Positions 11,181-22,900 are shown, counted from the stretch's first letter. The stretch: 64,000 nucleotides of DNA from Rhexocercosporidium sp. MPI-PUGE-AT-0058 (GCA_020746875.1 JAGTJL010000009.1:248001-312000); one strand, 5' to 3'. Notes: generated from the letters alone by a model not told the origin. Numbers and translations: made by a program.

Positions 11181-12784
11181 CTACGAGATGACCTTCTCGA
11201 CCAACTCAATGCCATACTTCTTCAACTCCTTCATCAAAGGATCGTTGATCTTCGAAGACATAGGGGCGAGAATACCCTTCTCAGAAATCGTTCCATCAAG
11301 CACCTGCTTGACAGCCACACCGCAAGGAATACCAACCAGCTTAGCCATAGCAGAGTAACCCTTAGGATCGCCGTACTCGACGAGGGTAGATGTGCGGGTC
11401 TCCTTGCTACCGTCCTTGTTCTCAATCTCGAACTTGTGTTGCAGCATGACAAGATCGCGCTCACCCTCCTCGAACTGCATCTTCTTCTCGAGAGTGGCGC
11501 AGAGGGTATCGAGTGGGTTGCCGCGGGGATGATCTCCTCGTCGGAGAAGATACCGACCCATCTAAGACCGGCGAGGATACGGTCCTTCTCCTCGGTGTCC
11601 TTGAAGTTGGTCTTGGAGGCAATGGCCCACTTGAGATCTTTCTCGCTGGATGAGGTGGCGGAGAGGATCTTCTGGGTGGCTTCCTTCCAAGGGATTGGCT
11701 CCTTTAGAGCTGTTACGGCCTCGTCGCTCAGGAAGCCCATGTCGACCAACACGCGGACGAACTCTGGGAAACCTTGGTATCTGAGGGTACCTCTGATAAT
11801 AGTTTGAGCTTCTGGGATGTTGTAGCGCTCCTTGTATGGGGTGGAATCTCTGTTTGGGTAGGCGACAAAGGCGTATCCGGGGTAGATGAAGTATGGCTTA
11901 GCCGTACCCATCAAATCCTTGCCTTCGATATCGACAACCTTACCATCTTTGTAGTACTTTGCAGCATTTCTCAATGCCAGCAAAACACCTCGAGAAGACC
12001 AAGAAAACTTGTAGCCGAGCGGGTTGTCTGATGCCTCTGGAGCTGGGAGACCACCACAGTATGATAGGAACGAAGTGATCTTTCCTCCAGCCTTGTGTAC
12101 CTCCTCGATTGTCTTGATGGCGTACAAGTGGTCGATTCCAGGGTCAAGACCAATCTCGTTCATGACTGTGATTCCTGCCTCCTTGGCTGCTGCATCTAGC
12201 TCGAGCATTGCGGGCGAGACGTAGCTGGTTGTGACCACATTCTTCTTGTTTCGGATGGCAGACTTGATGACGGTAGCGTGGAAGGTATATGGGATTAGAC
12301 TGATGACCAGGTCGTGCTTTGCAACTTCAGCATCTAGTGCCTTGTCGTCCGTGACATCGAGGGAGATGGGAGTGGAATTCTTGACTCCTTCAGAGAGTTT
12401 CTTTGCACTTTCGAGGGTTCTGCATGCTGTAAAATGGTCAGCTAAGTCAAGTAGCTTGAACCTCTTCAAGGTATAAAGCGCTCCTTGGCAAAGTGACGAG
12501 AGATATACAGCACTTTCAGTTCACTCTTTACGGAGAAGAGGACATACCAACGGAAACCTCAATTCCAGCATCACTAAGAACATCTAATGTTGGACGAGTT
12601 ACGAAGCCGGCGCCTAGCATAAGAACTTTCCTAGATGCCAGTCAGATTTATTCGACCGTATATGTGACTTTTAATGCCATGCTGAGCTGGACTCCACGCG
12701 AGAGCCAGCCTGCCTTCCATAAACACAACAAGCGAGCCGACTTTCACACAAGCCCAATTGAGCAACTCACTTTGGACCTGCCAT
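11181..12784 (-). CDS. LYS9: Saccharopine reductase (NADP+, L-glutamate-forming), with a one-base frame break
   Basis: This enzyme of the fungal alpha-aminoadipate lysine pathway condenses aminoadipate semialdehyde with glutamate to form saccharopine. Exons 12784-12771, 12630-12548 and 12426-11181 rebuild an N-terminal NAD(P)-binding start (MAGPKKVLMLGAGFVTRP) followed by ACRTLESAKKL, then the catalytic domain (NEIGLDPGIDHLYA, SYCGGLPAPE, GTLRYQGFPEF). The reading frame fails near 11525-11528. Upstream reads WVGIFSDEEIIP in one frame, while the expected continuation RGNPLDTLCATLEKKMQ to the stop lies in another. One missing base in the GGGG run (plus strand) explains it and would give 447 residues, the size of yeast Lys9. 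No intron fits such a short gap. It is either a sequencing error or a real disabling mutation. The 14-nt first coding exon is notable. Confidence 0.88.
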
Positions 12785-13126
12785 AATTGCGGTGTTGAAT
12801 TGTGCTGTATTTTGTTGTGTTGTTTGGTTGAAGAGTCGTCGTGGTCTTGAAGTGAAGTTAAATAGGAAGTTTTCTCGAAAGATCAACACCCCTCACCGAA
12901 GACTCAGGACGGCGAATTGTTGATGGTGGGGGTTTGGCCGCCGTCATCGGCACCCCAGCCCCTGTCGCGCTAAAACCAGGCACCAGGCCAGACTCAGCAA
13001 AGCGTCATAAGCTAGCTGCACAGTGAAAGAACACGATTTCCAATCTTCATCATCTTCCTCTTCTTCTCTCCCACCTCGCGAGCTCTCACAGCTTCGTCGT
13101 CGCATTCAATTCCCTCACAAACAATC
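12785..13126. promoter_or_regulatory. Divergent promoter region, LYS9 / derlin
   Basis: These 342 bp separate divergent starts. Two near-consensus AGACTCA sites (12900-12906 and about 12990-12996) resemble the TGACTCA cross-pathway element with one mismatch. Pyrimidine-rich CTTCCTCTTCTTCTC tracts precede the derlin ATG. Confidence 0.45.
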
Positions 13127-14386
13127 ATGTCAGCCATGGATATGTACTGGGCAGCTCCGCCCATTTCGAGGTTCGTTCTGCGCCTCTCCGTTCGGTTTGT
13201 TTGTGCTGATGCTGATGTTAGTCCAGAACTCTCGCAGCAGCTGCCTTCTTCCTTTCCGTTTGCTGCCACACTGGCATGCTGAGCTTTGGCTACGTGATTT
13301 TCTATCTTGGCCAGTTTATGCAGATGCCTCCATACGTATGGACGCCGATCACATCGTTTCTCATTACAGGAGAGGGGATAGGAATAATACTGGATACATA
13401 CTTCCGTACGCGCTCCCTGCGAGATACGAAAGCAGCTGGCTGACCCGGAAGCAGTCTACACATACAGCAGTCAGCTTGAGATCTCTACACCAAGAGTGTC
13501 TGGGCCAGGAGACTACTTCACATACCTTATATTTGTCTGCTCTGTCATTCTGGTAGGCTACACTCTCATTGTTTGCGTGTTCTCTACTTGTGGTAGACCG
13601 TTGCGTTACGTGTCTACTTGTCATTTTCTTTCCACCCCTCTTGCACACCCCCTTCCACCTCTTAATCTGCCCGCGTGGTGCTATGCTCCCAGCTACTGCG
13701 GTTCCTGAAAACGAGGAAGATTACCCCTGCACTTCGGCTGGTCCGTCATTCGCAAAATATATTAGGGCCAGTTCGCGGTGTAGGCATGGTGGGAAGTTCC
13801 TTTGAGAAAACTCGTGTCGATTCATCAACTTCACTCGGGTGGTTGTGACTCCCTACATCTCCGTCATTGAACATGTCATGTCTTGGCCAGTTTCAATTTC
13901 TTGGAACGCATCTAACAAGTTCAACAGGGCTTGAACATACTTGTAACGGGTGGTGTGGTCTTTTTATCGGCACTCATATTGGCGATGTGCTACACATGCA
14001 CTCAGGATGCCCGAGGACAGAAGGCAACGTTCATCGTTGTTCAGATCCCCGCCCAATTCATTCCATACGCCATGCTTCTCATGACCTTGGTCATGTCAGG
14101 AGCAGGGGCAGCAAAGCTTCAAGCCACGGGACTAGTTGCAGCCCACCTCTACGATTTCCTCACTCGATTGTACCCAACGTTTGGTGGAGGTATGAATCTG
14201 GTACCCACCCCGGCTTTCGTCAAGAGAATGTGGCAGAGCACTGTGCCAGGGGTTGATCATCGGGCATATGGTACTGCGTTCACTCCTGCTCAGCGAAGTG
14301 CTGCTGCGTCTGGATCATCTGCTGGAGGTGTTCTCCCGGAGTCATGGCGTGATAGGGGATCAGGACATCGCCTTGGCGGAGATTGA
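13127..14386 (+). CDS. Derlin (Der1/Dfm1-like ER membrane protein)
   Basis: Derlins are rhomboid-like pseudoproteases of the ER membrane that act in ERAD retrotranslocation with Cdc48. Four exons (13127-13170, 13227-13405, 13455-13552, 13928-14386) give 259 residues. Visible family blocks are TLAAAAFFLSV, a WTPITSFLITG segment, YFLYTYSSQLE, GPGDYFTYLIF, FIPYAMLLMTL and ATGLVAAHLYDFLTRLYPTFGGG. Several hydrophobic segments fit the multi-pass topology. The C-terminal tail is short and Ser/Gly-rich (GTAFTPAQRS), without an obvious SHP box. The last intron is unusually long for this window (375 nt). The join VIL-GLNILVTGG matches the expected helix, so no extra exon is needed. Confidence 0.88.
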
Positions 14387-14856
14387 GGTAGATAGTCATT
14401 GATGTAACAATATCTAATCGCAACAAGAATCTTGATAACTTCAAAGTCCAAGTGAAAAATAAGCTGTTGAATGGTTAGTATTCAATCCCACCAGACTGGC
14501 ATTTCACATTCTACTCTGCCACAGAATAAAGGTGAGATGTAAGCGAGGCAGAGCCTTGTTGGTAACTCGGGTTCCCCTACGGTACCTGGATGGGACTCAA
14601 TCGTGCTGAAAGTCAGCGTAGAAAATGAAGCCCACCAGCCAGTCCAGGTAGACTGCCTGAACGAGGCCGGTTTAGCGAGCGTCTAGAGCCCCCCCCGCAT
14701 TCAGATAACCTACCTACAGTACTGTACAGTATCAACCTGCAAAGCCCATCTCAAGCTACCGAGCCCTGTGACAGCTAGCCGATAATCAATACGTCCACAT
14801 CTCCACGAGAGAGGAGACTTATAGGTCTTCAACTTCCATCTCAAACACACGCCTAC
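14387..14856. other. Intergenic, derlin to UreD
   Basis: About 470 bp with the derlin 3' UTR and the UreD promoter. A CCCCCCC-type run occurs near 14690. No other feature was recognised. Confidence 0.45.
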
Positions 14857-15846
14857 ATGACCTCGCCCTTCCCACCGTCCTCCTCTTCCCCCGGAGAAGG
14901 ACATCTAGTAGTCCAACTCCTCCCGCAAAGAATATCCGGCTTATCAACAATCTCATTCCAATACCCGCTGAAACTCATCTCTCCCTCCCCATCCTCCGAG
15001 CAAAAAAGCGTCCTCGTCTTCCTCCTAAACTACGGAGGCGGACTCGTAGGTGGTGACCAAGTGTACCTCACCATCGAGGTAAAGCCCGACGCAAAACTCA
15101 GCATCGTCACACAGGGCCATACGAAGATCTTCAAATCGCCCTCCCGCGATGTCGTTACCCGCCAGCGGCTCGAGGTGACGATCCATCCTGGCGCAGCTGT
15201 TTGTCTGCTTCCCGATCCGGTGCAGCCTTTTGAGGGGAGCGTTTATGAGCAGACGCAGAGGTTTCATGTTGCCGAGGGTGGGAATTTGTGTTTACTTGAT
15301 TGGGTTTCGGAGGGGAGGACTGCTCGTGGCGAGGATTGGGATTTGAGGGCTTGGAGGGGTAGGAATGAGGTCTGGTTGATGAGGGAAGCGCCTGAGAAGT
15401 CTCGATTGTTGTTGAGGGATAATGTGATTTTGGAGGGAGATGTCCCAGAGGCAGGTGAGAAGGGATTGAGGAAGAAGATGCATAGGTTGGGGATTTTTGG
15501 CACTTTGGTGCTGAGAGGACCGTTGATGGATTCGCTGGCAGCGTTCTTCCTCTCTGAATTCGCTGCCCTTCCTAGAATCGGTGCGAGGGATTTCAGATCT
15601 CAAGAGAAAGTGGATAGGGATAGCGGGGTGGTTATGTCTGCACGGGAAGCTTGGAGGATAGCACGATTGAAGCAGGAGAAAGGGGATGAATTGTTATGGT
15701 CGGCTGCTAAGGTGAGAGGGTGTACGGTTGTCAAGTTTGGGGCTCGTACGGTGGAGGGTGGACGGGTTTGGATTGGGAGTATGCTTAAGCAAGAGGGCTC
15801 GATATCTGGATTGTTTGGAGAGGATTCGCTTATGTGTGTTCGTTGA
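14857..15846 (+). CDS. Urease accessory protein UreD (UreH)
   Basis: UreD binds apo-urease and, with UreF and UreG, helps insert the two nickel ions. The single-exon frame encodes 329 residues. The signature NYGGGLVGGDQVYLTIEV lies near residues 58-75. It is followed by TQGHTKIFKS and LLPDPVQPFEGSVYEQ, which are typical UreD blocks, and LLDWVSEGRTARGE. No signal peptide or membrane segment is seen, in keeping with a cytosolic chaperone. The start at 14857 is the first ATG of the frame and gives a Ser/Pro-rich short leader before HLVVQLLPQRISGLST. No other urease gene lies in this window. Confidence 0.93.
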   Translation: MTSPFPPSSSSPGEGHLVVQLLPQRISGLSTISFQYPLKLISPSPSSEQKSVLVFLLNYGGGLVGGDQVYLTIEVKPDAKLSIVTQGHTKIFKSPSRDVVTRQRLEVTIHPGAAVCLLPDPVQPFEGSVYEQTQRFHVAEGGNLCLLDWVSEGRTARGEDWDLRAWRGRNEVWLMREAPEKSRLLLRDNVILEGDVPEAGEKGLRKKMHRLGIFGTLVLRGPLMDSLAAFFLSEFAALPRIGARDFRSQEKVDRDSGVVMSAREAWRIARLKQEKGDELLWSAAKVRGCTVVKFGARTVEGGRVWIGSMLKQEGSISGLFGEDSLMCVR

Positions 15847-16326
15847 TGTATTCAGTACGGGAAGTGGAGTGAATAGTTAGCAAGTGAGGAGGGAGATATT
15901 AAGACATGATTCCTCGAGGGGTTATGTGTATCTGGAAAGAGGAGCGAGAGATTGGCTACACTACAAATGTACTATACTTGATACTAATTTCTGTTATCTG
16001 ATGCGATTATTTCAAATGATGAGCGATTTGACATGAGATGAAGCTGGGATGCCAAGAGAGGTGGGTGGGGTGGGCTTCTTTCGTCCAAGCTATCCTAGCT
16101 CCTGCCAAGAAAAGACCCCTCTAGACCGCCTTCGAATAGATGACCACTTCTTTATCCCTTCGTCCTTGGAGAGAAACCTCCATCGGTCTCGTTTTCTACC
16201 TCACTTTCTGTATAATCTCAAGCTCCGGGTTGAGCTGTCGTACGTGATCTTGTTCTATACTTCTGCAGTCTTTGCGCAATATGAAAAGGAGAACTTTAGC
16301 TAAACTCAACCAGTTATTAGTCTCTA
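15847..16326. other. Intergenic, UreD to ALO1
   Basis: About 480 bp on the shared strand, with the UreD 3' UTR and ALO1 promoter. A short 84-codon frame at 16049-16303 shows no recognisable domain and is not called. Confidence 0.45.
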
Positions 16327-17970
16327 ATGGACCCCGCTATCGCAGCAGCTCTGCAAGACTGCGAAGATAATATCCCCTTCCGCGCAACCAGGAACCACAC
16401 CCAGTCCACATGGGCACGCACTTTCCACTCCTCTCCCGAACTCTACATCCAGCCCCAATCCATCGCCGAGGTCGAGAAAGTCGTCAGCCTAGCAAGACAA
16501 TGCCGGCGCAGGATCTCGACCGTGGGATGCGCACACTCGCCCTCGGACATAACCTGCACCTCGTCATGGCTGGTGAACCTCGATGACTTCAACAAGATCT
16601 TGAGCGTGGATAAGGAGAGCTGCGTCGTGGTCATGCAGAGTGGGATACGTCTGTTCACCGTTGGGGAGGAGCTGGACAAGGTCGGCTTGGCCATGCCGAA
16701 TCTGGGGAGCATAAATCACCAGAGTATTGCTGGCGCGATATCGACTGGGACGCATGGGAGTACGCTTCGCCATGGGATATTATCCCAATCGATTCTGTCG
16801 CTGAAGATCACGCTTGCGAATGGCAAGACGGAGACTTGCTCTCCAGATGAGAACCCCGACTTGTTTCGCGCAGCGCTCATATCTCTGGGCGCTCTGGGGA
16901 TTATTGTTGAGATTACGTTCCAAGCTAGGCCAGCGTTTACTCTAGCGTGGAAGCAGATCGTCGATACGGATGTGAAGATGTTCAACTCGTGGGAGAGGGA
17001 TTTATGGACACAGACCGAGTTTGTACGGGTCTGGTGGTTCCCATATACAAGGAGAGCTGTGATATGGACAGCAGAACAGACAGATGAAGCGCCAAAGCCA
17101 CCACCGAAGAGTTATTACGATGCATGGCTCGGCTACCACGTCTATCACAACCTCCTTTATCTCGCACAATACGTACCCAGAGCACTCCCGTGGATAGAAT
17201 GGTTCGTGTTCGGCATGCAGTACGGTTTCTCCAATGGGTCAACAACATCCGCCATCCAGCCTTCTAGAGAAGCGCTTTTGATGAACTGCCTCTACAGCCA
17301 GTTTGTCAACGAATGGGCTATCCCACTGCGCAAAGGACCCGAAGCTCTCCGCCGCCTCAGCTCCTGGCTCAACCACCTCACTCCCTCCGACCCAGACTAC
17401 ATCCCCCACGGCATCCCCTACTCCAACGACGGGCTCTACGTCCACTCCCCGGTCGAGGTCCGCGTAACAGAGACATCCAACTCCACCACGCCACGCCCAC
17501 ATCTCGACCCGACGTGCACAGACGGCGCAACGCTCTACCTGAATGCGACGTTGTACCGGCCGCGGAACTCGGACCCGCCGTGCCATTATAGGTATTATCA
17601 AGGTTTTGAGTACTTGATGCGCGAGATGGGCGGGAAGCCGCACTGGGCCAAGAACTTTGAGTGTACTGGTCAGGACATCGAGGACATGTACGGGGCGCAG
17701 CTGCAAGATTGGCGGAAAATCCGTGACGAGGCGGACCCCGAAGGCATGTTTGTTGGGGAGTGGCATCGAAGACTTATTCTTGGAGATGGCCCGAGGTTAG
17801 CGCTGGAGGAGTGTGAGGTTGGGAGGACGATATTGAAGAGGGGAGGAGTCATGGTCACGGGTGAGGTATGGGATGATGAGCGTGAAAAGGGGGCGTTGAG
17901 TGTGAGTGGGAATAGTAGTGAGGAGAGTTTTGACCATTTGAGGGCGAGCGATGTTACGATTGTCGCATGA
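16327..17970 (+). CDS. ALO1: D-arabinono-1,4-lactone oxidase (FAD-linked)
   Basis: This catalyses the last step of erythroascorbate synthesis, oxidising D-arabinono-1,4-lactone with release of hydrogen peroxide; it normally acts in the mitochondrial outer membrane. The intronless frame encodes 547 residues, near the yeast length. The FAD_binding_4 domain opens at YIQPQSIAEVEKVVSLARQC and contains VGCAHSPSD, whose His is the known covalent flavin attachment site in this family. It continues with INHQSIAGAISTGTHGST and ALGALGIIVEITFQAR. The ALO domain ends with GGKPHWAKNF and a DPEGMFVGEWHRRLIL-type block, both diagnostic. A hydrophobic stretch (YHVYHNLLYLAQYV, about 270-283) may be a membrane-associated segment. 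Confidence 0.93.
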   Translation: MDPAIAAALQDCEDNIPFRATRNHTQSTWARTFHSSPELYIQPQSIAEVEKVVSLARQCRRRISTVGCAHSPSDITCTSSWLVNLDDFNKILSVDKESCVVVMQSGIRLFTVGEELDKVGLAMPNLGSINHQSIAGAISTGTHGSTLRHGILSQSILSLKITLANGKTETCSPDENPDLFRAALISLGALGIIVEITFQARPAFTLAWKQIVDTDVKMFNSWERDLWTQTEFVRVWWFPYTRRAVIWTAEQTDEAPKPPPKSYYDAWLGYHVYHNLLYLAQYVPRALPWIEWFVFGMQYGFSNGSTTSAIQPSREALLMNCLYSQFVNEWAIPLRKGPEALRRLSSWLNHLTPSDPDYIPHGIPYSNDGLYVHSPVEVRVTETSNSTTPRPHLDPTCTDGATLYLNATLYRPRNSDPPCHYRYYQGFEYLMREMGGKPHWAKNFECTGQDIEDMYGAQLQDWRKIRDEADPEGMFVGEWHRRLILGDGPRLALEECEVGRTILKRGGVMVTGEVWDDEREKGALSVSGNSSEESFDHLRASDVTIVA

Positions 17971-18284
17971 TATAAATGCATTTATTGCTCCGAAGCTACT
18001 TGCATTGAATTGAGGAAAAGGGTTTCTGCACCTTAGTGGATGTTGAATCGAAATTCGAAAACAAGGCGCAGTATGAGCGAGTCAGAAGTGACGAGGTGCG
18101 ATTTTGTATTCCTCTACTCTCTTCGTCTCCCAACTCTCTCTCTAGAGTCTCCACATACTTTTTGCCCCGTCTCAGCTCGTCTCTTCTCAACTGCGTTTCC
18201 CTCTTCAGCTACCATCTTTTCCTGCCCCCCCCCCTAACCCCCTACAAAATCCATGCGAAACTCCAACAATCCCCAAGCACAGCC

Positions 18285-18331
18285 ACCCACTCACCCACCC
18301 ACCCACTCACACACACATCATCATCATCATC
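18285..18331. repeat. CCCA/CACA/TCA microsatellite tract
   Basis: A compound simple repeat: CCCAC/CCAC units, then CACACACA, then four to five ATC units. It is likely length-variable between strains. Confidence 0.8.
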
Positions 18332-18460
18332 TCAAGAAACGAATTGCACAAGTATGAATCAAAAACAACATCCCAAGCAGCATTTCAGTATCATCAAATC
18401 TCTCTCCCGCCTGTTCATCAAGAAGCTGACTTCTCGCCCCTGGTGCTTTTTCTTGTTTTC

Positions 18461-18564
18461 TGATCTCATCTCATCTCATCTCAACTGATAAAAACAGTCC
18501 GCTAAAATGCATGCAAAAAAGCAAAACGAGTTGAACAGTAAAACTGAAAACTGAAAACTGAAAA
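18461..18564. repeat. Short tandem repeats (CTCAT units and AAAACTG x3)
   Basis: Two small tandem arrays are visible. CTCAT pentamers occur at about 18464-18483 and three AAAACTG heptamers at 18540-18560. Both are in the convergent 3' region and are probably replication-slippage products. Confidence 0.75.
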
Positions 18565-18760
18565 ATCGTTGCTGTGTAGATCGAAATGAAGAGTCGAGGA
18601 AGAGAAGAAGAAGTTGCTATCCTAACCCGTCCATCAGTTCAGTCAATCCCTTTCATGTATCCATCTCTTTCTGTCACACATCGATATCATATCATATGTC
18701 TTCATTCCTCATTACACCAGTATTATCAGTGTCGGTCGTCTTAAGCAGTGTTGAATCCCA

Positions 18761-19947
18761 TCAAGACGCTACGGTGCTGGAGACGCTCAGAGCAGCCAAC
18801 TTCGCCTGTACCGATTTCAACACTTCAGGGTCGGGGGCGGGCTCGACTCTGGTAGGTCGTGCTCGTGGACACTCGGAGCACATGGGATGCTGGCAGCGAA
18901 CACAAGCGAGAGGTTCAGCGCCGCTTTCCTTGCGGGCCATGCCTTCTTCGCTGTCGGGGTGAGGGACGGCAGGGAAGACCTTGAGGCATTTGTGGCAGGA
19001 GTACTTGACGGGAATGGAGGTGTTGGATGAGAATGCGTCGCCAGGGTAGCCGTCTGGGTATTTCTTCTTCTTGGCTCTGAAGTACAGTTAGTATATTTTG
19101 ACCTCGGGTGTGGTAAGGGTTAGGCGAGGGAGCTTACGGATCTCTGGGACAATCAACACAACGGACATGGTTGCAGCTGCTACAGATCTTTACTCCTCCA
19201 GCGAAGAGCGTGTTGCACTCGTGACAGGTGCGGCGAACTCTCTGCCTGGGCGTCTTCCTAACCAGTGGCTGAGCTCCTGGCTTCAAGCTCGGCTTGGTCA
19301 ACAAGACTTTCTCGCGCAATCCCCAGTACGTGTCGGGCTCGATTCCAACCACGGCTGGCACGACCGGCTCCTTTTCTTTCTTCTCCGCCTTCTTCAATGG
19401 GTACCTTGGACAGGCTTTGCATCTGACATGCTCACATTGGGAGCAGATCTTGCCTCCTCTGAAGGTGGCGTTGCATCTGTGGCATGACCTGTGGATGCGC
19501 ATCCGAATGGGCTTCTCAATGCGAGAGATCTCCTTATCTGGCCCGCTATACATTGGGTCGATAGTGACCGAGAAACGCTCTCCCAGTTTCTTAGCTCTAT
19601 CCGCTTCAATCTGGGATCGCATTATCTTGGTAGGTTGAGGGCCACTCGTGGTAGTGGTGGGCTCGACCGGTTCTGGTGCAGCGACTGGTGTTGGCTCGTC
19701 GGATTTGGCGACACTGTTGCGGTCAATAAATTTATTATCAAGTTGAGAAATGATTGGGAAATGCATACCTTGGTCCAGCAGTTGGTGCAACGGCTGGTGC
19801 AACGGCTGGAGCGGATTTTGAAGAGAACGACAACCTTTTGGAGCCATCGCTTCTCTTCAGCACCGTCTTCATCCTCGACACTATCTTGCTCAATCCACCC
19901 TTCTTCTCTGCCGGGACCGCAGGTCCTTCTCTTGCCGGTGCACTCAT
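18761..19947 (-). CDS. Three-module Cys-rich (zinc-ribbon-like) fungal protein
   Basis: Exons 19947-19769, 19713-19138 and 19076-18761 give 356 residues. A basic, Ala/Pro-rich N-terminus precedes three copies of a Cys/His module: SCHRC...ICSQCEHVRCKACPR (137-163), TCHEC...ICSSCNHVRCVDCPR (223-250) and SCHKC...CVRCQHPMCSECPR (279-323). Each has the pattern CHxC-x(9-28)-CxxC-xH-xx-C-xx-CPR, a likely zinc-binding fold. The segments between modules are Lys/Arg-rich. Introns have GTATGC and GTAAGC donors, and the second has a perfect TACTAAC branch point. I know similar modules only from uncharacterised ascomycete proteins, so no function is assigned. RNA, DNA or protein binding are all possible. 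Confidence 0.8.
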
Positions 19948-22900
19948 GACGAAGTGGCGATAGTGGAATTAATTATTTCGAATGCGGATCAATCGTCGAT
20001 TTTTATCGCTCCATCAATTAATTCCCCGTCTGCTTGCGGTTGCTTCCTTTTTTTTTTTGCAGTAAAGCTCTGCCCTACTCGCCGATCTCTCTCTCCCAGT
20101 GACAGTCTGTCGGGACGATATGCTCGTTGGTAATTGTGTTGTGTTAATGCGATGGACGTTCGTACCACGGCGATGGGACCCAAGGGTATCCTCGACCCTA
20201 AGTAGCCGGCGCGACGGTGCTGAGTGATGGCTGATTGACAGAAAGAAGGTTTTCGGCCCGCTGGGGCATCCTGTGTCGTGGGTCTGGGATTTGCGCCGGA
20301 AGTCTGAAGGCAAAGGTGGGTTTTGAATGTTGGGGAGGAACGGCGGGTTCAGTTCATTGGAGAAGAGAGGGAGGGAAGGGGAGTTTGATATTATTATGAC
20401 TTATTATCATTAGGGCTCAGGCCGGGCCTGGCCCGACGAGGCAAGGGAAGGGAAGAGGAGGTAAGGTAAAGCAAGGGAAAGGCTACTTACTCCGTCCTCA
20501 CTCAGGACTCAGGACAGGGAGGGAGGGTAGAGGGAGGCTACGGCGGCAGAAGAGCAACAGAGGCTGCAGAGCGGAGAGACGACAAGAGACAAAGAGCCAA
20601 CGACAGGTCCGGTACAGACCCAGTTCCCTCCCTACTGGTGAGTTATTCCCGTTCCATGGAAGACACGAGCTCCACCAAGTCGCTGCACTAGCTGCACTGA
20701 CAGCGAAAAAAAACCATCCCCCTCACCCACAGGTGCGGCCGCACCCAGGCGTCACGCTCTGTTCGGATACAGATCCTAAAGCAGTAATAACAGTCGAGAT
20801 TTCCTGGGGGAGGGGAGGGGAAGAGAAGGGAAGGGTGAGGGGGGAAACGCTCGGAACTTCGGTCCTTCTCCAGCCATGGATGTTCCTTCAGAGACAATGG
20901 AATGCTCTTCATTCAAAAACATCTCACATCACATTAACACGTCTTCGACAGGTCAAGAAACAAACACGAGCAAGATATCTGCTACTAGGATGAACGGCTC
21001 TCGTGGCATCATCTGAAGACATAAAAACGAGAGATGGCTTTGTGCGAGATATGACCGATCGAAATAAGCGAAATCCAGATGTCACCTCTGTGCCGTTTCC
21101 CGGTGAGACATCCCGCATAGGATCCATGCGGGTTCGAGCTTCGGCGCAAGGGTCTCGTACACCCAGCCAGTCCCAGGTCCTGCTTCTCTTCCAGCAATCG
21201 GACCAAGCTCACGGTTGGGGTCTGTAACCGATGGAACCAGGTGAAGCTAGCGGTAGCTTTCCAATTCGTCGTCTGTCCGTGCAATCCCTCCCTCAACTCC
21301 TCCTGGGATCAATTTGGCTTTCCTTTTGGAGTTTACTGTCTCGGTATCCGGATGCTATATACTGTACAAATGTGCAATCACGCAGGAAGACTTTTTGGAA
21401 CGAATAAGTAGAAGAGTGCTCGAGATGAAAATGCCGCATCGTTTTTACCTTCTTGCCACAACTCGGATATGCACGCTCGATGTAACCCTCTTACAGGCAG
21501 ATACAGAACAAACACTATTCCGGCACTCGCCCCTCGCTCGAACAGCAGACCACCTATCTCGCCATCTTACCAGACTTGACACCACCTCTCCAAAAAGTAA
21601 CCTGCACAACTTTCACAAAAGCTTTCACGGAAGCGAAACCTTCAGAGTGCATTCCTTATCGCACTACGATGAACAGACCACTCGAAAGACCCTGCTTACG
21701 ACGGCCCCACGTTTTGCATCCTTGAACCATGAGGCAGGGCAGGGCATGTCATGTCTCTCGTCCATGTCCCAGCCAGTCCTGTCTCCAGATGATCTGGAAA
21801 CTTGGAAGGAGAGAAAGAACGGACGAGCCTAGCCCAAGCCAAGCGAATCAAAGTCTAGAGTCCAGACCGACGGCCTTCAACAAGTTGTACATCGTACGGT
21901 ACTTGCCAAACCAATGCCAACTCCCGGACGACCAAGATCTGTGCCTCTGCTTCGCTTCGGAATCACAGTCCAAAAGCGCTACGGCCCGCAGATAGATACG
22001 TATTGATATCCGATTCACCAACAGTCAACTCTTTCAGGAAATACCGAACCACATCTTGACTTCTAGGCCCGAGTCAAAAGGTGGATACATCCGTGTCGAC
22101 CATGGTTCGAGGTGAGATATGGAGAAAGATGATCTGTGTGGGCCTGAGACCTCTCCGAGAACTGTGCTTCTTCCTCGTTTCAACATCTTCCGCCAGGGCT
22201 CTTATCATCTTCTTAATAGTAATGGCTTACAGATCGACGTCCGAATTCAAAATCATCCAAGCAGGTCAGGGTTATGAGTCGCGAGAGGCTCCCGGGATTT
22301 GGGGTTGGAGTCAGGCTGAATGTTACTCCTGTAGTGTGACACGATTTTCGAAGCAGACGTGTCAACATCCAGTAACCTGCAAGCACTGCCAGCAATGAGA
22401 CAAACAACACAACCAGCAGATGCACATAACCCATTTCGGCTTGTTTCTCGGATAGTTAAGACGCCATCCCGTTCCCAACTCCGCGGATCTCTTTACCATT
22501 GGCTATGAGGCTATTCCTTTTCCTTTTTCCTGATGAACCAACAGACTGGGTCCAGGGTGTATATCAAATCAAGAAGCTGCCATTTCTTCCTGTTATTCCG
22601 AGACTGCGGAGTACAGCCAGTATATCTCGAAATCAAAGATTGGCAGGTCCTGCGAGAGCTTGAAGATTCCTTGCAATCATCAGCCTCAATCCCGACACTT
22701 CATCCAATCGCGACAAACATTCCACAGTATATCTTCGCAAGCTACGCTATTTCAGGAACGATCTTGAGTTTACGATGTACACACATCCACTTCTCTGGTA
22801 AGCCATTTGTTTTCTTTCTCCACCGACTCTACCCTCAGATCATCTTCCTCACAGTCCGCACTTAATTCCCCCGATACCATGATCCCAGTAAAGTTGCATT

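Larger units (their letters stand above)
17971..18760. other. Convergent intergenic region with simple repeats
   Basis: About 790 bp between convergent stops of ALO1 and the Cys-rich gene. It is pyrimidine-rich and holds simple repeats listed separately. No coding frame was recognised. Confidence 0.5.

Noticed and set aside
13553..13927. Possible extra derlin exon inside the 375-nt third intron
   Set aside because: The join VIL-GLNILVTGG already matches derlin spacing; candidate internal exons hit stops.
21314..21832. 172-codon open frame on the plus strand
   Set aside because: No recognisable domain, biased composition or splice context; lies within a gene-free block, so likely a chance frame.
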